From Ascaris suum (Eukaryota; Nematoda; Chromadorea; Rhabditida; Ascarididae), in NCBI GenBank assembly GCA_013433145.1, contig CM024169.1, positions 9,928,817-9,992,816 of the forward strand: a DNA stretch of 64,000 nucleotides, read 5' to 3'. Below, piece by piece: positions 1-12,290 of the stretch. Both the position numbers and the translations under genes were made by a program. Each line of letters begins with the position of its first letter. Position 1 is the first letter of the stretch. The notes under the pieces were generated by a model. It saw only the letters and a list, made by a program, of their open reading frames with translations. It ran no database searches and was not told the DNA's origin.

Positions 1-73
1 CAATTCGAAAATTATCAGAACATGCGCATTGAGGTTCAGACGACTGCGGGAAGTGTTGAGGGACTCAGCCCGG

Positions 74-367
74 ATGACCTCCTATAAAAGGGAGATAGAG
101 GGACATAGACGACTAAGATGCTGTGGAACGACACATGGGCCGCACTGCTTAAGACCATGCTGGATCTTTTGTGCTCAACTCATCTTGCTTTTTCCGATGG
201 CTTCTATTGCTTTCTTCTACCTCATAATCCATGAAGGGCATGACAGTGAACAAGACCACTCCATAACTGAAGACAATCCCTATTCTATCCGGTTGATGGC
301 GAATGAAGATTGCTTGGTATTACCAGTTCAGAACATTCAGCACATAAGTGGGGCCACCTTGCGTTGA
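74..367 (+). CDS. Unassigned reading frame with one hydrophobic segment
   Basis: I do not recognise this reading frame. From the ATG at 74 it runs 97 codons to TGA. A Cys/Arg-rich start (RLRCCGTTHGPHCLRPC) is followed by one hydrophobic stretch (FCAQLILLFPMASIAFFYLII, residues about 35-55) and then an acidic, His-containing tail. This layout would suit a small single-pass membrane protein or one exon of a larger gene cut by the window edge. No splice-compatible neighbouring exon was identified, and the downstream asb gene is on the other strand. It could equally be a chance open frame, so confidence is low. Confidence 0.2.
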   Translation: MTSYKREIEGHRRLRCCGTTHGPHCLRPCWIFCAQLILLFPMASIAFFYLIIHEGHDSEQDHSITEDNPYSIRLMANEDCLVLPVQNIQHISGATLR

Positions 368-1288
368 GATATCAAACAAAGTACGCCCAATCGCTCTAAA
401 TGGAACCGCCACAAGAGTTACGAAACCAACCTTAAGCCGGATTACTGCAAACAATAAGTGCAGTTACTGTTATTTCGTTGCAGTTCCACATCTGCCATTG
501 GGTGCGTGTTTGCGTATGCACGTTTCTTGCCTAAGTGTGGGATACGTCTCAATTAAGATGTGTTGGGCACTCGCATCTGAGGTCTTAGTTAAGCTCAGCG
601 GAATGTGTATCCACAAATATCCACAAATTCCACATCGTATAATTCCTGATGACCCTCGAGACTCACACAATAACGAGACCCGTAACTGCATTTTTACTGA
701 ACACAGCCCCTGAACGCTTCACGGCAACGAACCCATAAGAAGGCATTACGGTTTTGAAGATTTCAACTGCCTCCAAGCAAATGGCCCCACCTCTGAGCAG
801 CAGCACTCAGGAAGGCGTAAAAATATGACATAAAACGAGAGAGCAATTGAACCAGATGACGAGCACATTACATATGCAAGTTCACTGTCAAAGGCCGATC
901 GGCCCGAACCCTACGTTTAGGAATATTCAAAGAAAACCTTTCCAAGACTTCTTTTTTCCCTTTCATTCTTTCAAGACTCCTTTCGAATCCTTCTAGGCTA
1001 TTAATTCTAGCGAGTTTACTGGCCTGCAAGCAAGAGAATCTGTATCAGTATACCCATGGTTGGCAGTCCAAGTCCTACCGATGTCGGTCCTTGAAGAAAC
1101 TTGCACAATACTCAACTAACCCCATTTAGGATATCAGCGTCGCCCTATGTGACCATATCAGGCGTGTGCTATGCCGACAACAGGAGCCCAATCAAAGCTC
1201 TGTATACTCAACGGACAACTATATCACCTACTCAGAATTACACTGCAAAATACATCTGCAATACCAAAAAACACGACAAGCACTAAAT

Positions 1289-1294
1289 TTTATT
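1289..1294 (-). terminator. Candidate polyadenylation signal for asb
   Basis: The minus strand reads AATAAA here, 265 bases beyond the asb stop codon, and it is the best canonical signal seen downstream of that gene. No cleavage site can be seen from sequence alone. Confidence 0.4.
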
Positions 1295-1558
1295 TCCGGT
1301 CTCTCTCAAAACATTACAGTTGTACAGAAATAACACTAAGAGCCCCTCATTCGAAACTCACATCGACTCGTCTTTCAAATGTTGTCATCACCGTCCAGCA
1401 CGACTTTTCCAATGCTAAGTCGAGAGACTGGCACGAATGGGACCGTGCCAGAAGATGACAATACTCATTATATAACAAAGAAGCATTAACACTAAAACAA
1501 CGAATGCAGCGAAGGGGATCCGATAGACGATGGGTGCCATAGAAAGGCTGGAAGACAG

Positions 1559-4500
1559 CTATGCATTTGCGGACAGCGTCTTTAGCTGAGCAATACATTT
1601 GTTCAAATATTGGTCTTTTACTCCATCCTTGTTCGCAGCAATCTCTTTACGCACCTGAAAAAAAAGGTGTGAAATCACGATCGCTGAAATAAACTTTATG
1701 CATTGGAAGAAAAGTGAGGCACACGGATTGAGTAACCCTCATCAACACGGCTACCCGTTTACTCCAGAAGCCAGAATACTTAGATGAGAGCTGCTTACTC
1801 TGCACAACTGAAAGATTCCAATACCGATAGCTAAAGAAAGCATATCAGACTACCCCCCTTTCCCCTGCCCACCCATCACCAAAACCGAAAGATAGATTCT
1901 CAAGTTGCAGGTTGCTTGTCAAGGTGGGTCTGCAGCCTCCCTAATACGATACCGCAGACCCACTTGTAAGAATACGTGGACTAATCACTCTAGGTAACGA
2001 AGAAAGTCAAACACTCGAAAAGGGATATAAAAGTCTGCTATCAAATAATTCTTTCCCCTTTTCAGTCTACATGGGAGGAAAGCTGAAATTTAATCAAGCT
2101 CACAATTTCTTCAAAGCTCGAAATGCACGGATTGTCTCATCTAAGTTGTATTACCTCCCCTCCCCCCTCATTCTTAACGCATATGAGCAGACGCCCTCTT
2201 TGACCACTCGAAAATCGAGAATGCTTGTGCAAATACTATGCATCCAGTTACACCAACTCTTAACTCTTATTGAATCTTTTTTGAGCCTTCAACGTTTATG
2301 AGCCCTTCTCCTCTCCCATCGAAATTTCCTGTTAATTTTACTGGAATCACTCTGAGGGCCAACATCTCAAAATTTCTGACCGAGATTTTTGCCTTTTTGG
2401 ACAAATTTTCTTCGAAACTCTTCAGATCTTCAACTTCTACGCTCACTCTGCAGTTTTCCACTGTTTCTGGTGTTTGCTTGGAAACGACTGGAGGAAAGGC
2501 CATTCCCACTGTGGAAAAGGACATGGGAGGAAAATGTTTCTATGTGAGCGAAATACTATGGGCCTGCTCCCTCGATTACAAAATCCTCCATGACCCGCGG
2601 CAGAAAACATCTGAGCAGATAAAATGTTCCAGAAAAACAACTGATAACTTTCCGATGGCAAAATGAGCATAAAAATTATCAAAACAAAGTCACCGCAACC
2701 GAACGTTAACTAAAACGTTAGCGATGAAACCTTTAAAACTAATGAAATGCGCCTCCTGAGTGCAGTAACTTACATCCTCCCACTGTTACTGCTGTCATAA
2801 CCTCCTCGAAATTCCTTAACTTCCATACTTCATCACCGACATATTCTAAAAGCTTGGACTCAGCTAGCATTTCGTTATAAAAACCATTATCAATTCGAAA
2901 GCACTCTCACCCCTTCAATGATCCACTTCAACATGTGGTCCCTTTCGAATCTCCTCCTCGTAGCTTCCGTTTCTTGCAGATAATCAATGCGCCGCTTCAC
3001 CTCGTCCGCGATCATCTGGACATTCCTTCTGTAAGCAGCCTCAAGCTGCAGCTGCATTGTCTCCTTAAAGACGATTGGAAAGTTCTCCTTCATCGCCTGA
3101 AGCGAACGCGATTCTGCAGCTGATGCCTGAAATATCAACCACTTTCAACAGAGACCAAATAAACCTCCTTCCAGACACAAATAAAGAGAGAAATGTGCAT
3201 TCAACTCCGATAACAACCCACGACTTTTTAGTCATTTGTACAAAGAACACCTTTACTTAGGAACAAAAGCCTAGCCTGAGACTCCGAACAGCGTAGCATC
3301 AATGTTACATAGAACAATGCTCCAAAGCGCTGAACATATAACTGAGGGCAAGCGGGTGAACATTAAATGGCAATAAACAACAATGCTCATCATTGCAAAT
3401 TTGCACGCGATTCTTGCGACACCTATTTATGACGTCATCAATGGTGCAGAGCTCTTTCACCATTCGAAAAAAAAAAGGAATACTTCGCCCACTTTTACAT
3501 TCCGTTTACACAAAAATTTGATATAAGGTTTCAAATTGCAAACACCGAGATGTGCGTGCAATGCACAGATGACGGAATGTACATCACACAGGCGGAATAC
3601 GACGATGTCTTAGGTTGCAAAGGTTAAACTGCATAAACAGTGGTCAAAATGAGAAAGGCAACGCCAAAGCGATGAAATGCCAAGTTGAGCAACGAGTGCT
3701 CTTGAAGTAAAGCTCGGGAAAGCAACCGTTATGCAGTTTCTTCTATCACCATAGAGAATTCACCTTTGCAATAACAGATGAACAGAACAGTACAATATTT
3801 AAAACATTCAACAACGGAACAATGGATGCAAATGCCAGTGCAAAAAAAAAAAAACGGGAAATGCAAACGCTGCATTACCAAACTACAAGTGCAAAAAAGA
3901 ATCGACAACAAACTTCTCTGAATTCTTTCGCTCCCTTCAGATCCTCTTCGATGAGCGCTTTGAAACGGTCCATTCTCTTTTGATATTCTCCATATAACCA
4001 TTTATCGACTCTATCTGAAATCTCAAAGACATCTAAGATTCTCTCATATACAGTTGTGTATCCGAATGACGCACATTCCCTATTTGTCAGCACAAAATTT
4101 TAAGGGCTCAGTGAAAATTCCTTATTTCTCAGATGCGATATATTCACACCCACCACGAAAACAGTTCATTTATTAGCACTTGCACAATCGAAAAGTGGCA
4201 AAATTAGCAATTCCGACACATGAGTGTGATAAGAACATACTGGCCCCTCTTATTTGATAATTAACGATGATTAACTAATGAATCGTGGACCTGCTTCCTC
4301 CTCCTGGATGAACTACACCAACCGATCCATAGGTTCATCCGACTAATGCATACTTTCACTATAAACAATTGACTACCGTCGGATCACTTGAGCAAACCGT
4401 ATAGAACGCTGAAAGAAACGCACAGCCAATTGTCCTCGAGAGAAGCAGATAGAAGAGAATCCAGCCACAAAGCATATGTGCCTGCTCCTCCAGTACATAG

Positions 4501-7500
4501 ATCTCCTTGTTCAGCAGGAACGCGAACAAGCCGCCGAAGAACAAATATGGACCTGCAGCCAGAAATGCGGTAATTTAGAAAGACGGGCACGCCTGAAGAG
4601 ATCTACGACTATATAACCTGTTTTTAATCAAGGAAACTCTGAAGCAAGGCAAATTGCAAGTTGAAACCACCGATGGCAGAAATACTGTCGAAGATGCCAC
4701 ATCAGACCTTCTGAAACTCTAACGAGGGAGCTTTTCATCTAGTAACTAAAGTCTGCTTGATTGAGTCACACAAGGAAAAAATGCCGTATTTGCTTGAAAA
4801 TAAGTCTCAAGTCGTGGATGAAGAAAGGTCTCTCTATACCTTCAAGAGAGTGTTCTGTTATTTACCAATATCATCGCACTTTTTATGGACGCAAACGTAA
4901 ACGTATCAATGCTATTAGGTGCATTATGTTTAATGAAATAAATAGCGTTGATGATTTATGGGATGTATGAGCCCTCAAAGTTTTTTTGGCAGCAGCTTCT
5001 GGAAAGACTCCCACTCAAAAGAGTCTTGTAAACTTCAGAAGCAAATTAGTCCGGTAAACGCACCTGAAACGCCAGTGACCTGGTAGAACGGAGTGCACCA
5101 CGAGTCAGGAATCATAAGAAGTCGCGTCTTTGGCGGATACATACGACGTGCTGGATACGGATAGTTCACCTATAATACAGAACTACTGCAAACGGATACA
5201 ATACCACCTGCCCCTTCACTCCCCTTATTGCTCGACAAATAATATGTGCAATATGCACGCTTGCAAAAAAACGGCCTGAGCCACAAGAAACCTATAAATA
5301 AAAACAGCAAAAGCTGCTAGTTCGGTAAAGCATAATAACAATACGAGTGGAGGAGCGTGCCAACAAGCAGGCAGGACATGCGCTTCTGTTTTCCGCTCAC
5401 CTGACCAGCCAATTTCACAATTTAGCAACAAAGCTAGAACATGCAAAACAACCTCTTCATCAGCAATAAAACGTGCGCAGCAAATCATTCATCAATTAGC
5501 TAGTCTTATTATCGGTACGAATCTTGTATAAAAGACTCGTTTTCCATCAGTCGAGCGTTGTAAAATGAAGATCCGATCGACAGCAAATGCGTACATCCTT
5601 TTCCAGTTTTAAACGTCTACTACTTACTTCAGAGATGGCCGATCACCTTTGAACAAGGTATAATGAGGGTATCCAGTGATGTGCATTACGTCCAGCAAAT
5701 TTCCAAACTCTAGCTTCGCCCTTTCTGAGTTGGAATTAGAAGATAAACGGGAGCAAATGCACGTATAAACAAGCAAAGATATGATGTTGCCACAATTCAT
5801 CGCATAAAGCGCAATGACCAATAAACAAGCAAATGCTAAGAACGTTTTATACGAAAAAATACTATATGATGCAAAGATGGACGTAAAGGAACGAAAATGA
5901 TCCCATTATGCGTCTACCTTTTAGCAATATTTTGATAGAATGTATCAAGTGCAAAATTCTTTTGAGGGGAATGCAAAAAAAACTATCCACGGCCAAAAAA
6001 TATAAGTGAAACAAACCATCAATGTGCTTTTTGAAACAAAAATGTCACCAAGGCGCTTTATGTTACACACCACTGTGACAAGTTTTAAGCTTTCAGACAT
6101 TGTCACTATTCGGAACTGTACCCAACTGTCTCTTTCTTACCGAGTATGTCCTCCCATAATGCCTTACTACCTGTCCAAAAGCATCAGCACATCATTAAGC
6201 TTTATTCGGTATTACTGAGCTTCTAGTATAATAAATAAACGTTACTTTAGCCCAAAAATTCAACTAAGCACACTCTAACTAAAATATATCAAGGAAGCCT
6301 CCGGCTTTATCAGCATGAACGTTCGAGCAACTCTTGCCCTGAAAAATTTTGAACTATAATCGGTGTTCAAAGAATGGAGCATTTAGGCGCCCATAGTAAC
6401 TGCTGTCAGGAAATGATTCAACTCTGTTATACAAGAACGCAAAACAACCAACGAGGTCTCTTTCGGGGTATTCTTTATAGTCACGTGGCACTTCCGGAAG
6501 TGATTTAGGGGCGAACCACTCTTTATCCACATCGCTGAAAATCGACCTCGGTGGATGAACTTCGCCTTTGAGGGGCACTCCTTAAATTTTCAAGGTCGTT
6601 AAATGCTGAATGATAAATTTATTAGGTTATGACTTGAAAAAATGTAGTAATTGAAAAAAAAGAGTAAAAAACATTCATAAAGTTGGTTACAAAAGATTCG
6701 TGTTTCTTACAGTTTGCCCCTTCGGTGAATGAAAGACTTCATCTAATGGTGCTAGTGTGTGAACACCAATACTGCGCACCCTCATAAACAGTCATAACAT
6801 CCTCTTCGGTTATATCACACAACCCTCAAGCAATACTCGTTATATCGTGAAACAGTCAGCATATATGCAGAATCAGAAAACAGCGCATTTATGGAATCTA
6901 AACCAACATATTCCAAGCAGACATCAAAGAAACTGAATGACCATTTTATATGTCTGTTGGCTCGCACAATTCTTTCAAGCATTTTTACAACAGACGATTC
7001 GCCGCTGAAGATGAAGTGTCACTGATGTTCAGTAGCAGTAAACTCAACTCTGCCACTTTTTAATGCATCATGCAGCTCAAGCAAATATAAAGGGAGCTTT
7101 AAAAAATTGATTTCCAATTTAAATGTGCATGAGAAAGGAAGCTATAGAAGATCCAATCAGCTTCGTAAAACACACTTGTAACTGATAAAACAGTAAAATC
7201 TAGGTAGAAACCTTTAAAACGAAGTACGATTTTCTGCCAGAAGCTTGGGTTGTCCATTTCCTCGGGTTTCTCATCTGGCCAACCGCCAACGGCAGCTAAA
7301 ACAACGATATTGTGATCATTTCGCAATTCACTTTCACTTCAATATCACAGTAGGGTCGGCTTCATCGAACGTAAGGTATAATGCAAACATTCAGCGCTCA
7401 TTAAGAGAACCTTTCGTTTACACTTTCCTGCAGATAATGAGTGATTAATCGTTCATTTTCTGTTTTTCGCCTACGGGTTTCTCTTGGCAAACTTGGAGTT

Positions 7501-7867
7501 AGTTCTTTCATCCAATCCACCTCATAGTCAATTCCTCTTTAGCATCTCATCACTTAAGGTCTCCAATGTTAGAGCTCGAAAATACTGTGACCTGCGATGA
7601 AATTACGCTTTTTAAATGTCAGGCAAACGTGACCAACCTTCCAGGTACGCGAACACAAACATTAAATTACCTTTACCTGTCGTGATTTAATAAACGCTTT
7701 ACTGCCGCACTAAGGACATCTCGCTTTAATAGCGTTTTAGTAAAACATAAGTAAAATTTACCGAAGGATGACGACTTACAAGAAGTTGGGGAAGTAGAGA
7801 TAACGCGAAATGGGATCGCAACGAGACGCAGTGTGCCCTTTGAGGGTGCCAACCGACTTAACGACAT
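1559..7867 (-). CDS. asb-2: ATP synthase peripheral stalk subunit b, mitochondrial (8 exons)
   Basis: Subunit b of the mitochondrial F1Fo ATP synthase forms the peripheral stalk that anchors F1 to the membrane sector. Exons on the minus strand: 7780-7867, 7212-7295, 6453-6580, 5064-5169, 4424-4552, 3914-4014, 2911-3126, 1559-1654. All phases agree and give 315 residues, close to the roughly 300 of nematode ASB proteins. Residues 1-29 are basic and Ser-rich without acidic residues, a mitochondrial presequence. The family block PRDYKEYPERDL|VNYPYPAR spans exons 3-4. Exon 5 carries the membrane hairpin GPYLFFGGLFAFLLNKE...CGWILFYLLLSRTIGY (about 136-179). Exons 6-7 are a charged helix (RVDKWLYGEYQKRMDRF, RNVQMIADEVKRRIDYL), and the last exon ends KCIAQLKTLSANA. 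The exon 3 donor (GTTGGT) and exon 2 donor (GTTTCT) are weak; exon 1 could end 13 codons later in the same phase. C. elegans has paralogues asb-1 and asb-2; which one this matches was not resolved. Confidence 0.92.
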
Positions 7868-7891
7868 CGTCCGGTATTTCGATTACCCCGC

Positions 7892-7893
7892 CT
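7892..7893 (-). promoter_or_regulatory. Candidate trans-splice acceptor of asb
   Basis: The minus strand reads TTTGCAG|GCGGGG, with the AG at these bases, 24 bases before the asb start codon. No further coding exon is needed upstream because the ATG opens a mitochondrial presequence. This is the usual position of a spliced-leader acceptor in nematodes; a cis-spliced 5' UTR exon would look the same. Confidence 0.5.
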
Positions 7894-10542
7894 GCAAACC
7901 AAGTGCACTGCAATATTATGGGAATCTATACATGAAAATCTCAGAATCAATAGCACAGCAGTTGAAAGCACATGTAACCTTGATGAAGAGAGGTTAAGCG
8001 GAAGTGCTGAAACTATTCCCTTTTTTCAAATCACTTAATTTTGCCTGATTCACGCCGGTCCTTGACTAAATTTCTCAAAGCTCATATCACATTGTTTGAT
8101 AGAAATTCAGCTCGAAAAAGCGAGATACGCACTGTATCGTCTGAATGAATTCGAAATGTGCACAAGAAAGAAGCATAAAGAAACATAGCGGATCATCAAA
8201 GAGGCCATTTGATGAGCTGAATGGAAGTGCGTAGAAGCAGCCTAGTTATATATGATGAGGCATGATTGATGCAATTCCGTGTTCCTATAAAACTTTGCCG
8301 CCACAAGCAGTATTTCTTATTGAGAAGTGTCTCTCTTAGAAACTATCACACGATATTGTGGCTATTTTTGGTCAGAGAAGACTACCGATTTCATTCTTAA
8401 TCTCAAGCTAGTACAGCGGGAATCCAGCGAACCACCGCTAACTGAGCCCGTCGACAAAACCATTACTTCTGCAAGTCTTTCTAAGCGCAGCGTTCTAGGA
8501 GATTCTGCCGTTCAAACTCTGATTTGAAACACCTTATGCGAAAGCTATTTCCCATAGCAATTTAATAGTGGGCATTGTGCACAAGCGATAGCCGCTGTCG
8601 ATGCAATGTCGCGAAAGACGGATGAGATAAAATCGAGTGGGGACCTCTCGTCGGGGCTTGTCACTGCCGCCCCATCGAAACGCACTACAATAATGGGGAG
8701 CAGTCCGATAGCGAAAAGGTAAGACAGTGGGTACAGACCCAATACGGCGCGAAGGTGTTCGTGACAGTAGCGTAGTGTGTCCCAATAAAAAATTCCCAGT
8801 TATTTCCACAAATGTTTAAGAAACGGCGTTTAGTTTTCGTCATGAAATCGGAAGAAACGGCAACACAGTTTACAGCTTTAAAAAATTTTCAACTTATTAG
8901 GCTTAAACCTGTGTGGGACGAAATGGAATTTCCTCAAAGCGCACGTTTAGCTGTAAGATGCGTGCCACCGCTATGGGATAAGAAATTGCGATCAGAGTGA
9001 ATCGAGATGAACATGTAGCAGTTGGTAGACTGCTCTGATATTTTAGAGAGGAAATACGTGCCACTGATTATCGTCGGATTTTGCTTTACAAAGCTTGTGA
9101 TACACTGCAGCAAGTAGTTCTGTCATAATAAAGAGTACATCAACAAATTCTTTGCGCGTCTGCATTGAGATCGAACAAATCCAGTCTCCATCCAGTTTAG
9201 GCAAGATGCGACTTCGGGCTGGGACCGGGCTAACCCCGACTTCAGCGTCTGCGTGTTTTTGTCGCAGACAAGTTTTCATTTAACCAAAATTTTTTCACCT
9301 TTGCATAAAAATCCAAACTAGATTGGTTATGGTCGCTGTTGCGGTAACAAAGTAGTTATTTCGCAAGACTTCAACCGGATTCAACTCGAACCCCTTTTAA
9401 CGTGCTCTTTTCAACGTCCCTGCACTCGACTCCCTCTGCTCGTTTGAAACGATTTCGCATACCAAAGACCTTCCGAACACCAATGTACTCTACCTCCCGT
9501 TTCTTGGATTCTACTTGCGCTAACGGACCCAGCGGATCGTGAATTATAAGGCGAACGCTTGGCGAATTAACAGTACGATTTACAAAGATCACATATACAT
9601 GACACGGAGTCACAGTAGCATGCGTGATTCTTCTCTTAGCAGTGGTAACTGGAGGTACTTTGTACCCGCAGTAAGGTGCCATTAATCCCACTGGCAAGAG
9701 AAGAGTCTCGCGTACACAACACTCCGAAAACAACCTCCTATTTCCACTGAGACCAGAAGCAGGCTAGTACCGCGATGGGAACATTCATGTTCAAACAGCA
9801 ACAAAAACTAAAGCTTCACTCAGCATTGACGTCGACTGTAATACTATACTAGCACTAATTCAGGCATAAGAAACACTCGTCAGAAATGCCCATGCGAACT
9901 TGAACGAGTGAGTCGAAACCTAGGCTCGCTTGCACTTAAACAAGACTGCTAATAGCGATAAGAACAGGCTGATTCTAGTTCAGCACGCAAATGACTGAAC
10001 GGATTGGTGATTGCGAGGGACGAGTGCAACAACAACTATTTCCGCTTTTACACTTCCTTAAATTTAAGCAAGACATGTCACTATTCCATGCATTTTGAGG
10101 ACGCGACAATATCCTTCCTTGTTTGAGGCTGGCTGCATTCCGCAACATCCCTTCGACTACGCGGAAAAAGGTCCTTTTAGTGTCCAGAATATGACTGCTG
10201 TTGCACAGTGGCCAGTCAAGGGAATGTGGTCATATGAAGATATGAAACAAAGTGTTAAACACTGAGGTAACGTTTTCGGCAGTTGCTTTCGGCAGTTCGC
10301 ATAATCAGTATAATAGGACCTTGCCTCTTTAAGACAATAAAGGATGCAAAACGTTGTTCCTTTACTTCACTTTACTTGTATATAACCTCTTGTTTTCATA
10401 CCGTCTCCACTCCTGCAGCTGTACCGTAATTGCCGGCCATTTTTGAATGCTGCACATCCAAACGCACCGTAATAGCTCAGAAATGCAGCGTATTGCGCAC
10501 CCATTGGCAGACGCTCGTCTGCTGCAAAGTTGTTACGCTCGT

Positions 10543-10562
10543 GGGGGGGGGGGGGGGGGGGG
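10543..10562 (+). repeat. Poly-G run of 20
   Basis: Uninterrupted run of 20 G on the plus strand in the asb/swip-10 spacer. It is capable of forming G-quadruplexes and is the first of four such runs in the window, all G on the plus strand. Confidence 0.98.
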
Positions 10563-10649
10563 TTGCTGGTAGGAAGGAGAGCGAGGGTAAAAGTTCGACT
10601 ACATTTTACTAGCTGCCACGTCGTATGCATTTCCATAGCAAAAACATTC

Positions 10650-10738
10650 CAACTGCATGACACTGCTGCACAAATGCAACGAAGGAAACTGCACCGACAT
10701 GACGAGTATGTTGGAGCATTCCGACTGCATAACACTCC
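10650..10738 (+). repeat. 72-bp repeat unit, left arm of inverted pair
   Basis: About one and a quarter copies of a 72-bp unit that recurs in opposite orientation at 12024-12156. The shared core reads GACATGACGAGTATGTTGGA and continues into a conserved CCGACTGCATAACAC. The unit is 24 codons long, and its open frame translates as a Cys-containing module (CTDMTSMLEHSDCITLL). Whether it was ever protein-coding is unknown. Confidence 0.75.
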
Positions 10739-10939
10739 TTCGGTCTTCTTTCATTGCCTCCGAAGAGAAAAGGAGAAGAGATCCAAGTTATCAGCCTCCC
10801 AAAGTTGATTTAAAAAATTCAGCGTATCACTCTTGTCAAAAACAAAGTCTAAGCTCACATTTCAGAATTTTCTTTCCTTTTGCCACCACTGGAACTAGTG
10901 CTTGGAAGAGCTCCCTCGCCATATGAAATAAGGGATCGT

Positions 10940-11680
10940 ACCTCCGCGGGGAAGGGAACTTTTCGCCCTCACGGGTACTGATCTCTCGGAAACTCCTCCC
11001 GGGGAGTTCCGGAGTTGGGAGGTTGGAAAACGCCTGGTTCTGTCATGAGATTTTTTACATCGTTCATGCAGTTGTGCTGTATCGTTTTCATGAGAAGCAG
11101 CAGTAGGAATAATTTTCGAGAAGCTGCACGTTGGCTGTCTTTGGCAACTCGTTTGATATAGAATTCGCCGACTGAAGCGCAAGATGCATATTTTTGCAGA
11201 ATGCAGTTGCGTCCTTTGTTAAATGTATGGGAGAAGGAGGAAAGGGAACAGCAAACTGTGGAGCCTGGCCAACAGTGGGTTTTTCTTTGACCACCATGTG
11301 GATTACACAGGTCTGCCTAAACGGCATTCGCAAAGCTTCTTGATGAGCTGCGAGTATTCTCGTTCATTCGAGACATACTTCCATTTCCTCTTTCCGCTAC
11401 GCTCTTTGACTGTATCCGTATTATCTCGATATCATCTTTCACGATAAACTGTTGTTTCTCTGATGTGCGCCACGTTGCACTGCGGCATTTCTCATTCCAG
11501 CTTACTGCATCAGCAGTTTCCTTACATTTGCCGGGGCACCCACCGGGGCTCCAGCAAATCCCCCGCGGGGGCGAAAAAACTTTTGATCGCGGGGGCCCCA
11601 GTGTCCAAACTTCAATGATTCTTTTCAGTGCAGGGACCCCTGCGAGGGGGCCTCTGCCGAGGGGGAAGGGGTGACAGTGA
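10940..11680. other. GC-rich island with short palindromes inside the inverted pair
   Basis: In AT-rich surroundings this segment holds many G/C clusters and short self-complementary stretches, such as CTCCCGGGGAG near 10995, CCCCCGCGGGGG near 11560, and GCGAGGGGGCCTC near 11645. The motif CGCGGGG next to a run reading AACTTTT or its complement recurs at both ends (about 10955 and 11565). It lies between the two arms of the 72-bp repeat and is probably the middle of the same element. No protein motif was found in it. Confidence 0.5.
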
Positions 11681-12023
11681 ACTTCGAACACTACATTAGA
11701 ACGTTTCGGGTTACGACCACGAAAGCTGCTTCGATGGAACCCGTTGGATGTGATCGACACGAAAAGGTGACATACAGACTGAAGTGCTTTTCCATTATTA
11801 GTCGTTTGCAGTTAAAAGTACCGTGAAACTCGCGTACGCAGATATGTCTTGCAACTGGGCGAGGCCAGGAACGAACTTTTACATAAGGGACTTATGTAAT
11901 CGCTGGTTCGGGGAAAAGAATGAAAATGGCGAAATGAAAAGCTAGCGAAAACTTAAGGTCCAAGCTGGAGTTCAGTTCTTGACAAGAGCAAAAGGTCGAT
12001 AGATCCAGAAGCGCTCAGAAGAT

Positions 12024-12156
12024 AGCAGTATTATGCAGTCGGGACGCTCCAACATATTCGTCATGTCGGCGCAGTTCTTTTCTTTACAGTTGTGCAGGGG
12101 TGTTATGCAGTCGGGATGCTCCAACATAATCGCTGTGTCGGCGCAATTTTCTTCGC
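12024..12156 (-). repeat. 72-bp repeat units, right arm of inverted pair
   Basis: Read on the minus strand this holds almost two copies of the 72-bp unit in direct tandem; the TGCGCCGAC of one copy is exactly 72 bases from that of the next. They match 10650-10738 in inverted orientation. The translation repeats as NCADTAIMLEHPDCITPLHN and then NCADMTNMLERPDCIILL. The right arm ends just before the 5' end of swip-10. Confidence 0.8.
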
Positions 12157-12264
12157 CGGAGTTATTCGGCCCTATACCACTACAAAGTTTCACCGCAAAC
12201 TGCGTCGTATTTTGGGTCGCTCTAATAATTAAAAGTGTGTGGTGTGCACTTGTTTGGCTCGCAC

Positions 12265-12266
12265 AG
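12265..12266 (+). promoter_or_regulatory. Candidate trans-splice acceptor of swip-10
   Basis: GGCTCGCACAG|ACGG ends here, 24 bases before the proposed ATG at 12291. The spacing matches that seen upstream of asb. The pyrimidine content before the AG is modest, so this is tentative. Confidence 0.35.
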
Positions 12267-12290
12267 ACGGTGAACGTGAGTGCTCGCCTA

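Larger units (their letters stand above)
7894..12264. other. Divergent intergenic spacer between asb and swip-10
   Basis: This stretch must hold the promoters of asb (leftward) and swip-10 (rightward). It contains a 20-base G run, a GC-rich core and inverted 72-bp repeat units, entered separately. Several open frames exist, the longest on the minus strand at 9371-9733 (120 codons) and 10367-10735, and one on the plus strand at 8812-9000. None shows a family motif or fitting splice sites, so they are not called as genes. No TATA box or other core promoter could be fixed. Confidence 0.6.

Noticed and set aside
9371..9733. 120-codon minus-strand open frame in the asb/swip-10 spacer
   Set aside because: No domain, no codon pattern like the neighbouring genes, and no compatible splice sites.
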